Shown: in pieces, positions 1 to 11,425 of the stretch | How positions within the stretch are numbered: the stretch's first letter is position 1 | How the letters are laid out: every line of letters starts with the position of its first letter | DNA from: Chromera velia | Lineage: Eukaryota; Sar; Chromeraceae | Reading direction: 5' to 3' | Length of the DNA stretch: 64,000 nucleotides | NCBI GenBank assembly: GCA_018398765.1 | Contig: JAHBMJ010005831.1 | Coordinates: forward strand, 1-64,000 | Position numbers and translations under genes: made by a program | Notes under the pieces: generated by a model | What the model was told of the DNA's origin: nothing | What the model saw: the letters and a program-made list of their open reading frames with translations, nothing else | Databases searched by the model: none

Positions 1-82
1 TACGGCTGTCGAGACTACAGCCCTACTATTTCCGGACCGGAAAAAAAAAAGAAGAGTTAACTGTGCTTCTGTACCTGGCCCT

Positions 83-394
83 TTGCGGCCGCACATTTCA
101 CAATCTGGATCACGGTCGCTAAAATCTTTTATGTTCAAGCAAAAAAAACCTAGGAATCAAGGTAGAAAAGCTTCGCATATAGAAGATTTAAAAAAAATAG
201 CTGTAGAAAAACCTCCGGTAACAAAAGGAATACCTTTAACAGAAGGAGTTAAACTAAACATCATGAGAAGGTTACGTTGGACAAAAGACTCGAAGTCGTT
301 AATCCTTAGAAAAACTGCAACGCCAAAGCCTAAGCGACCTAAACTCCAAAAAATACTTCGGTCTACAAGCCGACACCATAAGAAGGATCGATAA
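83..394 (+). CDS. Possible truncated ribosomal protein S12
   Basis: A lysine/arginine-rich ORF of 103 codons from TTG 83, or 87 from ATG 131. The stretch KGIPLTEGV followed by KSLILRKTAT resembles the S12 core (KGCPQKRGV...KPNSALRKVA) that lies at the ribosomal decoding centre, but the arginine-rich C-terminal half of S12 is missing. No continuation was found in other frames downstream. It may be a truncated or decayed rps12, or an unrelated basic ORF. The identity is inference from motif spacing only. Confidence 0.35.
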   Translation: MRPHISQSGSRSLKSFMFKQKKPRNQGRKASHIEDLKKIAVEKPPVTKGIPLTEGVKLNIMRRLRWTKDSKSLILRKTATPKPKRPKLQKILRSTSRHHKKDR

Positions 395-866
395 GGGTGC
401 CATAATTCTCCATAAAATGGCCAATTTAGGTAATGGACTCCGTTTAAAAAAGATAAATTAGCAAAACTAACTAAGGTAAATTGATGCAAGCTATGGTATT
501 TATGACAAAGTTTTCTAAACACGTTATACATTAGGAGGCCTAAGCTTTAGACCGTTTTTATAGTTTCAAGAAGATTGTTAGTTATATGCATACGTATTCC
601 CTAAAGCCGGTCAACTAGGATTAGCGTACTTTATAAAAACTACAGTGGCTAATATTAAGGATTTTCAAAAACTTTCAGTGGGTAACCTCTAGTGCTGCAA
701 TAGGATCAATAAAAGGATCTCTTCTCTTTGTACAAATTATAGGTGCTCGTTTATCGCCGTAGATTGATTTTAATAAGGTCAAAAATGCCATTCAAAATTT
801 GTGACTCTGAAAAGCAGGTTCAAAAAATTCCGGTTTATTCGTAAGTTGTAAGTAAAATGTAAAATC
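395..866. other. Gap without a confident gene
   Basis: No convincing ORF. The stretch from about 737 to 866 is a dispersed repeat found again before trnK at about 60160-60260 and, decayed, at 63345-63464. A 31-codon tail ending at the TAG near 753 (hydrophobic, ending QIIGARLSP) may be the remnant of a lost membrane-protein gene. Confidence 0.4.
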
Positions 867-940
867 GAGTTACTAACTCAATCTGGTAGAGTATTCGGCT
901 TTTAACCGACTAGTTCTGGGTTCAAATCCCAGGTAACTCA
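867..940 (+). tRNA. trnK: tRNA-Lys(UUU), copy 1
   Basis: A 74-nt cloverleaf. The acceptor pairs GAGTTAC with GTAACTC, the anticodon loop is CTTTTAA (anticodon UUU), and the T arm is CTGGG/CCCAG. An identical copy lies at 60261 and a decayed one at 63465. Confidence 0.95.
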
Positions 941-1186
941 TTTTTTTAAGTATTCTCTAAGGTAAGAGGGTACTATTCGTGGTATGAATCTTAAAAGTTT
1001 ACATTTTCTCGAGAGAGAATTATTGCAGCTTGTTCTGTTTGAAGTAGTTCTGGGATTCCTATTGGTTTCTGTGCGATGAGAACCAGAATCAAATTACATA
1101 AACTTTTTCTTTCTAAGTGTGACATAGGTCGAGAAGGTAATTAAAGGTAGCGACCAAAACTCATCTGCAAAATCATGTTAGTTAAA

Positions 1187-1259
1187 CTCTCTAGGTAAGA
1201 TTTGAACTTACGACCCTTCGGTTAACAGCCGAATGCTCTAACCTCTGAGCTACTAAAGA
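1187..1259 (-). tRNA. trnN: tRNA-Asn(GUU)
   Basis: Minus-strand cloverleaf with acceptor TCTTTAG/CTAGAGA, D stem GCTC/GAGC, anticodon loop CTGTTAA (GUU) and T arm GTAAG/CTTAC. Confidence 0.93.
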
Positions 1260-1264
1260 AACAC

Positions 1265-1350
1265 AAGATGGACTGAGATTTGAACTCAGGGAATGTGTAA
1301 CATTCATCTGATTTCAAATCAGACGCATTCGACCACTCTGCCATCCATCC
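1265..1350 (-). tRNA. trnS: tRNA-Ser(UGA)
   Basis: Minus-strand 86-nt class II tRNA with a long variable arm. The anticodon stem TCTGA/TCAGA encloses loop TTTGAAA (anticodon UGA) and the T arm is CTGAG/CTCAG. Only five bases separate it from trnN. Confidence 0.93.
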
Positions 1351-1593
1351 CAATTCATAGTTATAAGGATTCGAACATAAAGCTTACACCATATTGTTAA
1401 GCTACACAAGTTTATAATACTATCAAGATTACTTACATACAAGGCGTTAAGTATTTAGGCTATCCATCAATAGTTTTTTGTTTGTTTGCTGCCCCTTTAA
1501 TTTTCTAGTCTGCAGACATGTTTGAGATAAGTTTTGATAAAGTTTATCTATTTAACCTTTGTTAATAAAGGAAAAAAGCATTCATCGTGTTTT

Positions 1594-1782
1594 ATAGTCC
1601 ACTTTTTTTTGACGCGTTTAGGAGTTTATGTTCCTAAAACAACCAAAGCTATTTTAGCTTGAGATATGCTACTAGCTAGTGTTAAATGCGGAGCACGAAT
1701 AGCACCTAAGATAAGTACGTTTTTATTAATGCGTGCTCTCAATTATCAAAAGTTAAATGTTAATCGAGAGAATAGACTTTAA
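1594..1782 (+). CDS. Short unidentified ORF
   Basis: Sixty-two codons from an ATA, with one TGA read as Trp, ending TAA. The peptide begins MVHFFLTRLGVYVPKTTK and is moderately basic. It has no recognised domain. It is listed because ATA starts recur in this window, but it could be chance. The rest of 1351-1847 holds nothing recognisable except a tRNA-like remnant at about 1355-1425. Confidence 0.2.
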
Positions 1783-1847
1783 AGTCCAGCGTTAAAATTA
1801 GACTATTTGTGTCTTACGGAACCGTAAAATGTAAGCAGTAACGATTA

Positions 1848-2723
1848 ATGATTAAATTAGATATCGGGAAATTCTTAACTATTCCAGAATTAGTAAAAGC
1901 AAATATTCATTTAGGGCATCACTATGGTTTGTGAAATCGCCAGATGCTCCCTTATCTTTATGGTATCTGAAAAGGATTTCATATTATTGATGTATTACAG
2001 ACTGCACGTCTAATTTCCAAAACATATTTTTACCTTCTTCGTACATCTCAAAATGCGAATCGCCATTTTTTGTTTATTGGCACTAATCCTCTTATTAAGA
2101 GTGTAACTAAGAAAGCTGCCCAGACAGCAGGATGTTTTTTTATAGATCATGAGGTGACTTCTGGGTTATTAACAAATTGATTGGTTATGAAACAACGTAA
2201 GTTTTTATTTGAGTTTTTAGATCAAATTACATTGCCCGTTATTCGTGCAATTTTGCCGATTTTAATAAATCGCTCAGAAGAAGAACAAGAATTTTTTGTA
2301 ACTTTACTCACTAGACATCAAATCTTATGATCGGAATTAAACGGTTTAAAGGGTTTAGTAACATTACCGCGTTGTTTTATTTTTGTAGATCCGATATACG
2401 ATTATGAATTATTTGCGCAAGCGCTAATTTTAAAGCGAACTTTAGTAGGGTTAGTAGATTCAAATTGTAATCCTGAGCATTTTGTAGCGCCGATACCAGC
2501 AAATAACGATAATTTTATGGCCGTTAAATTTATTTTTGAATTTTTAAGCACCGCTATTTATAGAGGAAAGCTTAAAAAATTTAAACAAAGCTTTACACGG
2601 CGCTATATCTACAAATTGTATACGTTTTTCTCACTTTACCATCACATTCACTTATCGAATTTATTATATTGAACCTTCCTTCATCAAAAAACCCTTGTAA
2701 AGATGCCTCAAGCTAGTTACTAA
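1848..2723 (+). CDS. rps2: Ribosomal protein S2
   Basis: Small-subunit protein uS2 of the plastid ribosome. From ATG 1848 the ORF runs 291 codons with several TGA=Trp codons. S2 features are LVKANIHLGH near the N-terminus, IIDVLQTARL, LFIGTNPLIK, and the late block CFIFVDPIYDYELF...ALILKRTLVGLVDSNCNPE. After the last S2 block a lysine-rich tail of about 60 residues replaces the usual short end. psbN and atpB part 1 follow on the same strand. Confidence 0.93.
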
Positions 2724-2828
2724 AGGGAGTTGTTCTTGTCGCAAAAGGAACAATGTTTAGGCTAAATTCCTTGAAAAGTTGTATATTAGGTTGATTCAAA
2801 ACTTAAAGCAATTTACACGTTTTTTAAC

Positions 2829-3092
2829 ATAAAGCATTTTGAGGGTTATAAACCTTACTTTCGTTCTTTTAACGCCTCTCATAGACCTCAGACGTGGTCT
2901 GATATTTTAACAAGAGCTTGATCTACAAAAATTCAGACTATCTCTTTTAAATTTTTACTCAACCCACATCAAATTTTATGTTTACGGTTCGATCGATTAG
3001 CTTTTCGGGTCAAACGCCAATTCATCCTTCGTGATATGCACCTACCGTTCTCTCTAAGTTTAGTGATTGATTATTATTTAGGGAAAAAATAG
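2829..3092 (+). CDS. Unidentified basic ORF
   Basis: Eighty-seven codons from ATA 2829, beginning MKHFEGYKPYFRSF and open upstream to a TAG at 2787. It is basic and aromatic, with the tail RFDRLAFRVKRQFILRD. Composition suggests a small divergent ribosomal protein, but I recognise no family. It lies between rps2 and psbN. Confidence 0.3.
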
Positions 3093-3160
3093 TTGGTCAA
3101 TTTTCATCTAGTTGGTCGGCTCGATTAGTTTTACTTCGGAAGCAATTGTATAACTTTTTT

Positions 3161-3286
3161 ATGGTGACTATTTTAACTTGTTTATTTACTTCTGGTGTAT
3201 TATTTGGTTTTGTAATAGATTTTATAAAATTAAGTTGGTTTAACGAACATTTATTACGAGATCCTTTAGAGGATCATGAACATTAA
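3161..3286 (+). CDS. psbN: PsbN, photosystem II biogenesis protein
   Basis: A 41-residue single-span membrane protein. The hydrophobic stretch MVTILTCLFTSGVLFGFVID is followed by the family's C-terminal signature, here LLRDPLEDHEH against LRDPFEEHGD in other plastids. It starts at ATG and stops at TAA. In most plastids psbN lies antisense between psbT and psbH; here it is alone between rps2 and atpB part 1. Confidence 0.8.
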   Translation: MVTILTCLFTSGVLFGFVIDFIKLSWFNEHLLRDPLEDHEH

Positions 3287-3401
3287 CGGGAGCCTTTTAT
3301 TCAACGAAATCTATAAAGTTGTTTTTATATTCGTCTTAGTATAAGTGTAAAAATTAATTTTAAATACTCTTTTTTCGATCGTGTGAGTTCAATTTTATAC
3401 T

Positions 3402-3878
3402 ATGCCTCTTGAAACTAATCTAAGTTGTTCGTCTTCAATACATAGCTTAATGAAAAATTTTGCAGCTCCTAGAATTTTAGGAAATTTAATTCAAATTTCT
3501 GGTCCCATTGTATCCGCATACTTTTCGCAGCAAGATCGTAATACACCTTCTATTTATCACGCAGTATACTTAGTTCGAACTGTAATTAATGCCATGTGGA
3601 ATTTTTTAATTCGGGCTGGAGTGTGTCCACCAAAAAAGCTATGTACCACATGTGAGGTTCAGGGCTTAACCTCAACCAAAGAAGTTCAACTGATGACTTT
3701 ACAAGGGTCTTCAGGCTTGGGGTTAGGAATGTTAGCTATAACACATCAATTACCATTATGTTTTCCTGTAGGACAGATTGTCTTAGGCAGAATGTTAAAT
3801 GTTCTAGGAAATCCCATAGACAGGTTAGGACCGCTGTGGCGATTCTTGATTGCAGATACAGTCAATTCTGGCCAGTAA
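3402..3878 (+). CDS. atpB: ATP synthase beta subunit, N-terminal part (split gene)
   Basis: This is the N-terminal third of the F1 beta subunit, 158 codons. It has the beta-barrel start ILGNLIQISGPIVSAYF, then TCEVQGL, the block LGMLAITHQLPLCFPVGQIV and LGRMLNVLGNPIDRLGP, after which the ORF ends in TAA before the nucleotide-binding domain. The Walker A part is encoded 54 kb away at 58372. Both halves are in the same orientation and are intact at the join. The two products presumably assemble as one catalytic subunit on the stroma side of the thylakoid. Confidence 0.93.
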   Translation: MPLETNLSCSSSIHSLMKNFAAPRILGNLIQISGPIVSAYFSQQDRNTPSIYHAVYLVRTVINAMWNFLIRAGVCPPKKLCTTCEVQGLTSTKEVQLMTLQGSSGLGLGMLAITHQLPLCFPVGQIVLGRMLNVLGNPIDRLGPLWRFLIADTVNSGQ

Positions 3879-4236
3879 AACCTCCAACCGGATCATTCCA
3901 GAACAGAGACTCCTTCAGGAGGTAATAACCATAAACCCGTATCAAAATCCTTGAACGCGTACTCTTACATTTGTAGAATAGCAAATAGTGGTCTCGAGCG
4001 CGGACTCGTTACAAGTATGGTAAAGACCCAGTCAAGACAGATAATACTGTCCCAACCGAGCCTCAAACAGAAGATCGGATTGAAAGAACCTTTCAAAATA
4101 ACAACCCATAATGGACATAATTAGTTTACGACTTATGTACTTTTGAATAAAACTTTCATAGAACCGGTAGTTATTGGTTAAACATATGGGTATCCAAAGC
4201 TTTAGGTTAGACTTTTTCTTTAGTTATTAAGATTCT
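3879..4236. other. Gap without a recognisable gene
   Basis: Between atpB part 1 and the next ORF I see only short, frequently stopped frames. The first bases have no resemblance to the missing atpB middle, so this is not simple decay of the continuation. Confidence 0.4.
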
Positions 4237-4680
4237 ATTTCTCGAAAAGCTGAAAAAGCTAAACGTTTGACGCGTATTAGGCTTCTCAAACTTTGAAAGC
4301 GCTTGCGTAAACTCGAGCAGAAATTAACTTTAATCTTTCAAAAAAATCCAACCGGTCACTGAGTGGCATGTACCAGTTGATCTTACCTAAATGTTTGTTT
4401 TTCACGTAGGTGAATTAGATTTATGTTCAAAAAACAGTCATTACCCTATTGAGTTAAATGATTGCGAAAAAAACATACCCTTTTTATGGAGTTGTATTTG
4501 AGTTGGTGAGTAGGGCGGCTTCGACATGTGGTAGATAAGCAAGACAATCAAAGTCAAAACTTAATAGACAGACGGTTTTACTATCATAAACCACGGCCAG
4601 TACATCCTTTTATTTGATGACCTCGCAAAAGGTTTAGAAAAAAAAAGTTTAAAAAAGGTCTTCGACAACCTAAAAAATAG
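4237..4680 (+). CDS. Unidentified highly basic ORF (ribosomal-protein-like)
   Basis: About 147 codons from an in-frame ATT (an internal ATG is at 4423), with many TGA=Trp codons and a TAG stop. It is strongly basic: it begins with an RKAEKAKRLTR run and ends WWPRKRFRKKKFKKGLRQ. Composition and its place just before the ClpC gene suggest a divergent ribosomal protein, but no signature was recognised. The start is uncertain. Confidence 0.4.
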
Positions 4681-4759
4681 ATGTGAAAATAAATTGTTTT
4701 GATTGTGTGTTTTCAAGTATTCGTTTGAAGTGATTTTAAAAGTAAATTTGCTCTGTATA

Positions 4760-7700
4760 ATGAGTGAAAAAACATTAATAGACGAATTTCCTAAAGTATA
4801 TAAAGCTAAAAATTTGAGGCGGCCTTATAAGACACAAGCGCGAATGAATAACCTATATCGCCGGAAAATGGCACGTTATAAAACAATTTGTCAGTTAGGT
4901 AGCATTTATCGATGGCCTTTAAAAAAGTCATTTTTGGGAAGAGTCCTCATAAAATCCCGCCTGTACAAAGGGGTTTATACTAAGTTGTTTTATAGACCTG
5001 CCCGTAGATTACTTGTGCAAGCTTACTGGGCAGGGGATCCGAAAATGACGAATATCGGGCGTCCTTATTGAAGAGCTCAATTGACGTTTCGTCGACTTCC
5101 TGCTTGGAATAGTTATAATTCGGCACTTAGACTGCAGGAATGGATATTTCGACCATTAAAACCTTTAGTATCCAAATTCGATTACTTTGTTTTAAGCTCT
5201 ACATCAAAAAATAGAGAAACAGACAAAGTTATTTTAAAACTTAGTAGCTTGTATAAAACTAGCTTGGCTCGATGTATTAAGAATAGCAAGTTAGTACAAA
5301 AACATAGTCATTTAACCTCTACGATTATATATAATCGTCTTTGAGATAAGCTCGATCTTACTAACGAAATTTTTGGTTCTATACAAACATCTGAATGAGT
5401 TCGTAGACGAATTTTAAATATTGCAATAGCGAAGTTGCCAGAAACCCCTCGAGATCAAATCGTCAAAAGGTTAAAGCATCGACAGTGATGAGAACCTCTA
5501 ACGGATTTGGATAACTGAAAAAGAGCATGAAGTAGTTTTCGAGAAAACATCCTTGCTCGCTATGATTATGTTCCAAACTACAGCGATTCAAACAGAATGG
5601 CAGAGATCCTTCAGAACAAGTTTCCACCTATAAATAGCAGCTTAGCAAATGAACTTTTTCTGAAGAAAACTGTACTTTATCAGAATACTGATTTATTTTC
5701 GCAATTTAAAAAACGTATGATTCCCTGAAACAAATTTATGTCGCACAAAGCCATTAAACATCGCTTTAATGTTACTGCCGATGTCCAAGAAGTATTACTC
5801 TTAGCAACTTTGTTGGCCATAAATTATCAAAAAGCATTACGTGCAGGCTCTACTGCCACACTTCGTTTTCCAAATCGAGTGTTACAACCAGTGCGACGTT
5901 ATCGTGCTCCTATCATTAGTTGACTAGATATTTCGGCAGCTATAATACATTTAAAACCTCATTTTGTAACGCGGCAACCGTACCGTTTTGAAAAAGAACT
6001 ATTAAAGGTGCATTTTGAGGAAGATCATCGAACATTAGCACAATTTCCTAAGTGAGTGTGAGGCCCCATTGCTATGTTTTTGAGATCAGATTTCCGGAAA
6101 CGTGAGATAAAATATAATCAACTTTATAATAAAGCTGTCCAATTACAAAAAAATCCTTGGTATAAAAAAGTTTTTCGCAAAATAATTCGTTTAGGTAAAC
6201 GCGATTTAATTCCCCGTCAGATTCAGGTACCGACTATACGAAACATTCTCTTACAAGAACCGATTACGTTTAGAGAGGACTTGATGAATAAGAAAAAGAA
6301 TCGAATATATTTACAAGACGAGTTAGAAAAATTTGTTGAGTTTCCTCTACCACTGTTAAGTAAACATTTATTTTGATACAAACGTACGCAACCTTTATCT
6401 ATTTGCTACGATACTGAACAGTTATGACAAAGAAATTGATTGAATCCTTATAAACGTGGTATTCGAGCTAAAAAACGTTTGTATATCGCTTATGCCAAAC
6501 AAAAACACTGACAGTTATGGCGCTATAAAACTGCAATAAAACAGAGTTATATTCAGGCTAATCCATTTTTTGAGGGTAGTTTATATAACTATTTGAACAC
6601 TTTTAATCGAAAGTCTAATCCTTGTAATCTTTTCGAACTGTTGAACCGATGTTTTTTAACACCTTCGTCGTATATGTTTCTAAGATCGCTTGGCATTTCG
6701 TATTTTCATCCCAAAGTATATTATATTTTTCGCGAAAGTATTTGACATGGGGTTAAAATTAATCATAAGTCTATTCCAGTAAGTTATAAACTACAATCAT
6801 TAGCTAAATTTAATGAATTAAAAGATTGAAAGAATGATTGACTAAAGCTTCCCCAATCCATCAATTTAATAGAATTAGCAGAACAAAACTTAACTCGTTT
6901 ATCCCCCACATGATATCAATCTCGAATAGCTAGTTCCATTTATTTTAACTCTATCACTTATAAAGATCTGCTCGTTCATTTAGCTGCGAACCGAGCGCCA
7001 AAAATTTTTTTATTAAACCCTAACTTATTTGAAGCAGAGCAATTTTTAGAACGCTTTGCCATTAAGATCATGACAAAAGATACGATTTCTTTTCTCCAAG
7101 ATACCAAAGTTTACAATTTTTCAGCTTTGGATTTTATTCCACACATTTCGCAGAAGTTACCACATATGATAAAAGCACCTGATGGTAAAGCGCCAGATGA
7201 AAAATTAGGCCCTGAAACATTGAAGGGGAAGCGTAAAGTATCAAAAATAGATAGGACTTGAAAAGAATTAACTTTACGCACGTTAGCCACACGTCCAAAA
7301 TTTTTTGCTAATAAAATGATAAAAAATTTACTTATAATCCAAGATGGACATGCTTTACTCAAAAGCTGACAATTTATTAGTCAAACTCAATTAGCGAAGG
7401 ATGGGCGCTTTTCTGAGTGAAAAGTTACCAACCCCGAAGTTATAAAAAATATATTAAAAATTAATTTTAATGCAAATATGCCGATAATATTTACCATGAC
7501 TCCTAAACAGTACGAAACATGGTTAGTGAAACGACCCCAATTTTTTACTGACCATGAAGTTATTCGCATGGCTCCTTTATCTAAAACCCGAATTTTGCAA
7601 ATTCTTGAGTCCGAAAGACACGCGTATGAAAATGAATATCAAACACGTTTCTCTCCTGTTTTATTAGTACATATTGTCAATCGCTGTAAAAAATATTTTC

Positions 7701-9280
7701 CAGCGGATTCTTCATTATTATCAAGCGCTCGCCGTTTTCTAAATTTAGTTTGTAGCGAAGGGCAAATTGAATATTTCAACTCAATAAATCTTCAATTTAG
7801 ACGCTTTAAACAAAACGTTCTAGAAGAGTTAAGATGAAAAAGTTTTAATTTAAAGTGAACGGATAATAATCCCTGAACGGGCGCTGAGTTTGAACTTGGC
7901 TGAACTCGAATTAGTGGTTTTTTAGACAAACAAGAGTCATCTTTTCGTAAAAGTGCAGAAAAATATCGAGCGTTTAAATCTTATTATTATTCAAAATTAC
8001 GTTTACAACCATGAAAAATAAGACCCTTACAAGACTCAAGTACCTTACGCGAATATAGAGCAGATGTTATTTTTCCTTATGGGAAACAATTTGATCGTGC
8101 AACAGATTATGAACGTGGGACAGTATCTCCGCCGATTTCGCCGAAATGATTAAGACCCGCCGATATTGATAGTGAGTTTGAATTAGATCCAGATTTATGT
8201 GACCGTGTATTATGTTATATGTTAGATTTACGGCCTTCGCAACTTACAAGTATCCGAAATGCAAATGTAGAATCTATAGCAAGTTACTTAAATCAACAAG
8301 TTAAAGGTCAACCTCGAGCCGTCATGAGTGTGATTGATGTTGTAAAACGGAGTAAACTTAGAGGAAAAGGAACAAAGCCTTTAGGTATTTTTTTCTTTGC
8401 CGGACCTACAGGGGTTGGAAAAACAGAATTGGCGAAAGCTTTATCTCAAGGATTGTATAATAGCACGAGTTCATTTCTGCGGTTTGATATGAGCGAATTT
8501 TCTCAAGGTCACACTTCCCAACGTTTAATTGGAGCACCTCCAGGGTATGTTGGTTACGGAAAAGATGGAGATTTAACAGGTCCCGTCAAAAAAAATCCAA
8601 ATATGGTAATTCTGTTTGATGAATATGAAAAAGCTCATAGTTCTATTTCAGATTTATTTTTACAATTATTTGATGACGGACGTTTAACGGATGGAAAAGG
8701 TGAAACGGTAAATTTTACAAATTGTATCTTAATACTAACCTCCAACATTGGCTATGATATAGAAACATCCATAAAAGAAACGGAAACCGACACCATGAGC
8801 GACGAATTATATGAAAAGACAGTACAACGCGTTCGGACCAAAATGGCTGAACAGTTCAGACCAGAATTTATTAATCGGATTGATTCGATCATTGTCTTTC
8901 GCAATTTAGGTAAAAAAGAACTTCATGATATTCTCAGTAAAATTTTAATCAAATTAAATAAAAAGATTCATACCTTATATCCAGGTCTTGACATTTATAT
9001 TGATCCAAATGCCAGGGATTTATTGATACAAGCTGGGTTTAGACCAGGGTTTGGTGCTCGGCCTCTTCAAAGAACGATATCGCGTATGATTGAAACACCA
9101 TTAATGATAGTTTTAAATACATTCGACAAACGTTTTTCGGCAGATTGTATTTTTTATATCAATACCACAAATGGACAGTTTTCGATGAAATTTGCAAAAC
9201 AGGGTAGTTATATATATCACGAAAAAAAAGATACGCTTGATATGTTTTTAAGTCCTCTTAAACCTAAAAAAACTAGTTAG
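4760..9280 (+). CDS. clpC: Giant ClpC-like AAA+ chaperone
   Basis: One frame runs from ATG 4760 to TAG 9280 through dozens of TGA=Trp codons: 1,506 codons against about 850 in ordinary ClpC. The last 350 residues are a full Clp/Hsp100 D2 domain: Walker A GPTGVGKTELAK (about residue 1215), the DMSEFSQGHTSQRLIGAPPGYVGY pore region in shorter form, Walker B ILFDEYEKA, FRPEFINRID and GFGARPLQRTI. Residues about 905-1010 resemble the end of domain D1 (IIFTMTPKQYETWL...), but no D1 Walker A is visible. The first 900 residues are basic, tryptophan-rich and unrecognised. ClpC unfolds substrates for the stromal Clp protease or the import motor. A second divergent clpC lies at 35505. Confidence 0.85.
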
Positions 9281-9419
9281 TCACGTACTTAAAGAAAAAG
9301 TTAATCGGTCAAAACTAGTAAAAACCATTGGAGTAGATGCTAAATGTTATCAATCTTCTGTGTTCGAGTTACGACTCGTTACTTTAACTCACATTGCTTC
9401 GTATTAATTTTTTGAGATA

Positions 9420-10475
9420 AAGTCATTTTAAAAAATTTGCCTTGCCTGGGTCGTTTTATTAGTTATTTACTGAATTTGCCACACAAACGCCCTTAGAGGT
9501 TGGATTACAATTTGCCATTCGTGAGGGAGTTAGTACTATCGGAGTCGGACAAATTGTCCAAGAGGCATTTGCGTTGGGGGAAGGAGATCTGATCCTGCTT
9601 AATGCTTAACTTGTTTTATCGCAAAGGGTTTAAACGACTTTACGTCTTAAAGTAAGCTATAAGGACTCAAAAACTTATAATTGCGTTCTAAAGTTTTTAC
9701 CAGTAATAAAACTTTCTAGAGTTAAATTGGGTTCAACTCAGTTCTATCATAAAACATTCGGAGCCCGGTAGTCTTTAGTCGCATTTTCCCTGTCGGTGGT
9801 GGTCTAAAGCTGATCATCTTCACTTATGCGAACATTAAGATGCGGAAAAACGCTAAACACTAAAACATTTTACAAGAGAGCTGGTTTTTTTGACAGATTT
9901 GGGGATGTGACACAAGCACTATTTAATCTTGAGTGGGGGCCACTATCAGGTGAGCTTGTTGATACGATGTCCTTAAAATATTGAGAACAGTTTAAAATCC
10001 AAACGAGTGCCAAAAAAAAGGCTTTTTAGTTGTGGATGTTAAACATAAATTTACCTAAAACTCATGGATCTTCACATTATGCGGCTTCGGGGTTTAGAGG
10101 TGCGGGTACATAGCCCGGGCGTATTTTACTTAGAAAAAAATTACCAGAACAGGGGCTTTTAGCTAAAAGCAACTAGATGATCAATATCTATAGATTATTA
10201 AGTGTAGCGCAAAATGAAGTAGAAGTCCCAGGTACGTTACCTGGCTGGGGAAAAAAGATTTTACACTATTATTTTTCAGTTATGTGACTCCTTAGTAAGC
10301 TTAGCATATGCTAAGCTATCCCCCAAAATTCTATTTTCTATATTTTATCGAAACACATTAGGTAAGATAGGCTTTATGACCTTTTTAATTGTTGTATTAG
10401 TGAGGACCAGCGCATTCCTCTTTGATGACATTGCTTTATTTGAGGTACAGCTATTATAATATTCACAGATATGGT
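9420..10475 (+). pseudogene. Decayed copy of tufA 3' end, rpl3 and psbJ
   Basis: About 1 kb aligns base for base with 12530-13490 and then 13808-13900: the end of tufA ([10 protein letters not shown] block), all of rpl3 and part of psbJ, with the rpl36 segment absent. Reading frames are broken by in-frame TAG/TAA and small indels; for example the rpl3 copy has stops in its GSxGAGTxPGR region. The intact genes are downstream. It is a degenerate duplication, not a second functional operon. The short stretch 9281-9420 shows no gene. Confidence 0.85.
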
Positions 10476-10564
10476 CATTTTAGGCTATTGTGTATATCAT
10501 TGAGTAACATCGTAAATCACTAAACTTTTTAAATTTCACAATTCGCGAATTTTTACGTTATTCA

Positions 10565-10912
10565 ATGTTTTTTGAGGCTTATCCAAGTGAGAGATTAACG
10601 TTGTGGAGGGCATTTAGTCGTTGACGTGGGGTTGGTCTTTATCGGGCTTCTGTTCTTTTATTGCGGACTCGTTTGGGTTTAAGAAAGAGTGCTCGTTTGA
10701 AGAAGACAGCTAAATTGAAACGCATTAGTCGGGTCTTAAGAAAAATTAATTTTTGTTTGAGAGATAAATGACGTCTCGCACAAAAAAAACATATTCAGTA
10801 TTTGAAAGAAACGCGTCTTATACGAATATTACGTTCTGAAAAAGGGTTACCCGTGAGAGGCCAAAAAACCAAAAACAACCATCGTACTACACGTAAAAAA
10901 TTAAATTTTTAA
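10565..10912 (+). CDS. rps13: Ribosomal protein S13
   Basis: uS13 of the 30S head. There are 115 codons from ATG to TAA with TGA=Trp. The N-terminal part (RGVGLYRASVLL, helix-two-turn-helix region) is divergent. The C-terminal signature EKGLPVRGQKTKNNHRTTRKK matches the GLPVRGQRTKTNARTRKG end of S13 that contacts the P-site tRNA. It sits after the decayed rpl3 copy and before the L19-like gene. Confidence 0.9.
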
Positions 10913-11011
10913 TTTTAACTTTAGTCAATCCAAAGCTCGCAGTTGTTTATAGGTAAGATAAAAAATTTAGAAATTAAGAAGTTTAGTTTAGTGAAATGGT
11001 ATAAACATCGA

Positions 11012-11350
11012 ATGGTGACCAAAAGCTTGATATTACACACACCAGCTTACAAAACAGTCAGGAAATCTACTTCGTGAAAGTTTGTGCGTGTCGGGGATTT
11101 ATGTTTATTTGGTTCTTTGGAGACTATCGGCAGAAAAAATTTACAACAATTTTATGGTATGGTACTTAAAAGACGTATAACTTCAGAGGGCTTACGTTTA
11201 TTTTTATTACTTTATGCTTCACGAGGATATCTATTACCGCATATTAAGTCAGTGGTTTTAGGAACTCCAAAGTTACGTCTTTTACACCAAGGGTTTAACT
11301 ACCGGTATAAAAACTCAAAATTTATCCGTCGTCAACTAAAGGAATTATAA
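11012..11350 (+). CDS. Basic ORF resembling ribosomal protein L19
   Basis: A 112-codon ORF (ATG, alternative GTG 10991) just upstream of tufA. The order of features RVGDL...QQFYGMVLKRR...PHIKSVVLGTPKLR...NSKFIRRQ recalls bacterial L19 (GDxV, AFEGVVIxRR, PxIxxIEVxRxGKVRRAKLYYLR), but identity is low. It could be another ribosomal protein. Confidence 0.45.
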
Positions 11351-11425
11351 CTTTATTTTTCTTTTTTGGAAAAGCTATGAGTTTTTATAATGTGTATTGG
11401 AGTTGAAGTAAGTTAAATTGAAAGG

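Noticed and set aside
4-22. GGCTGT...ACAGCC hairpin at the left edge as a possible telomere of a linear plastid chromosome
   Set aside because: Only six base pairs, and the window edge is arbitrary; no terminal repeat evidence.
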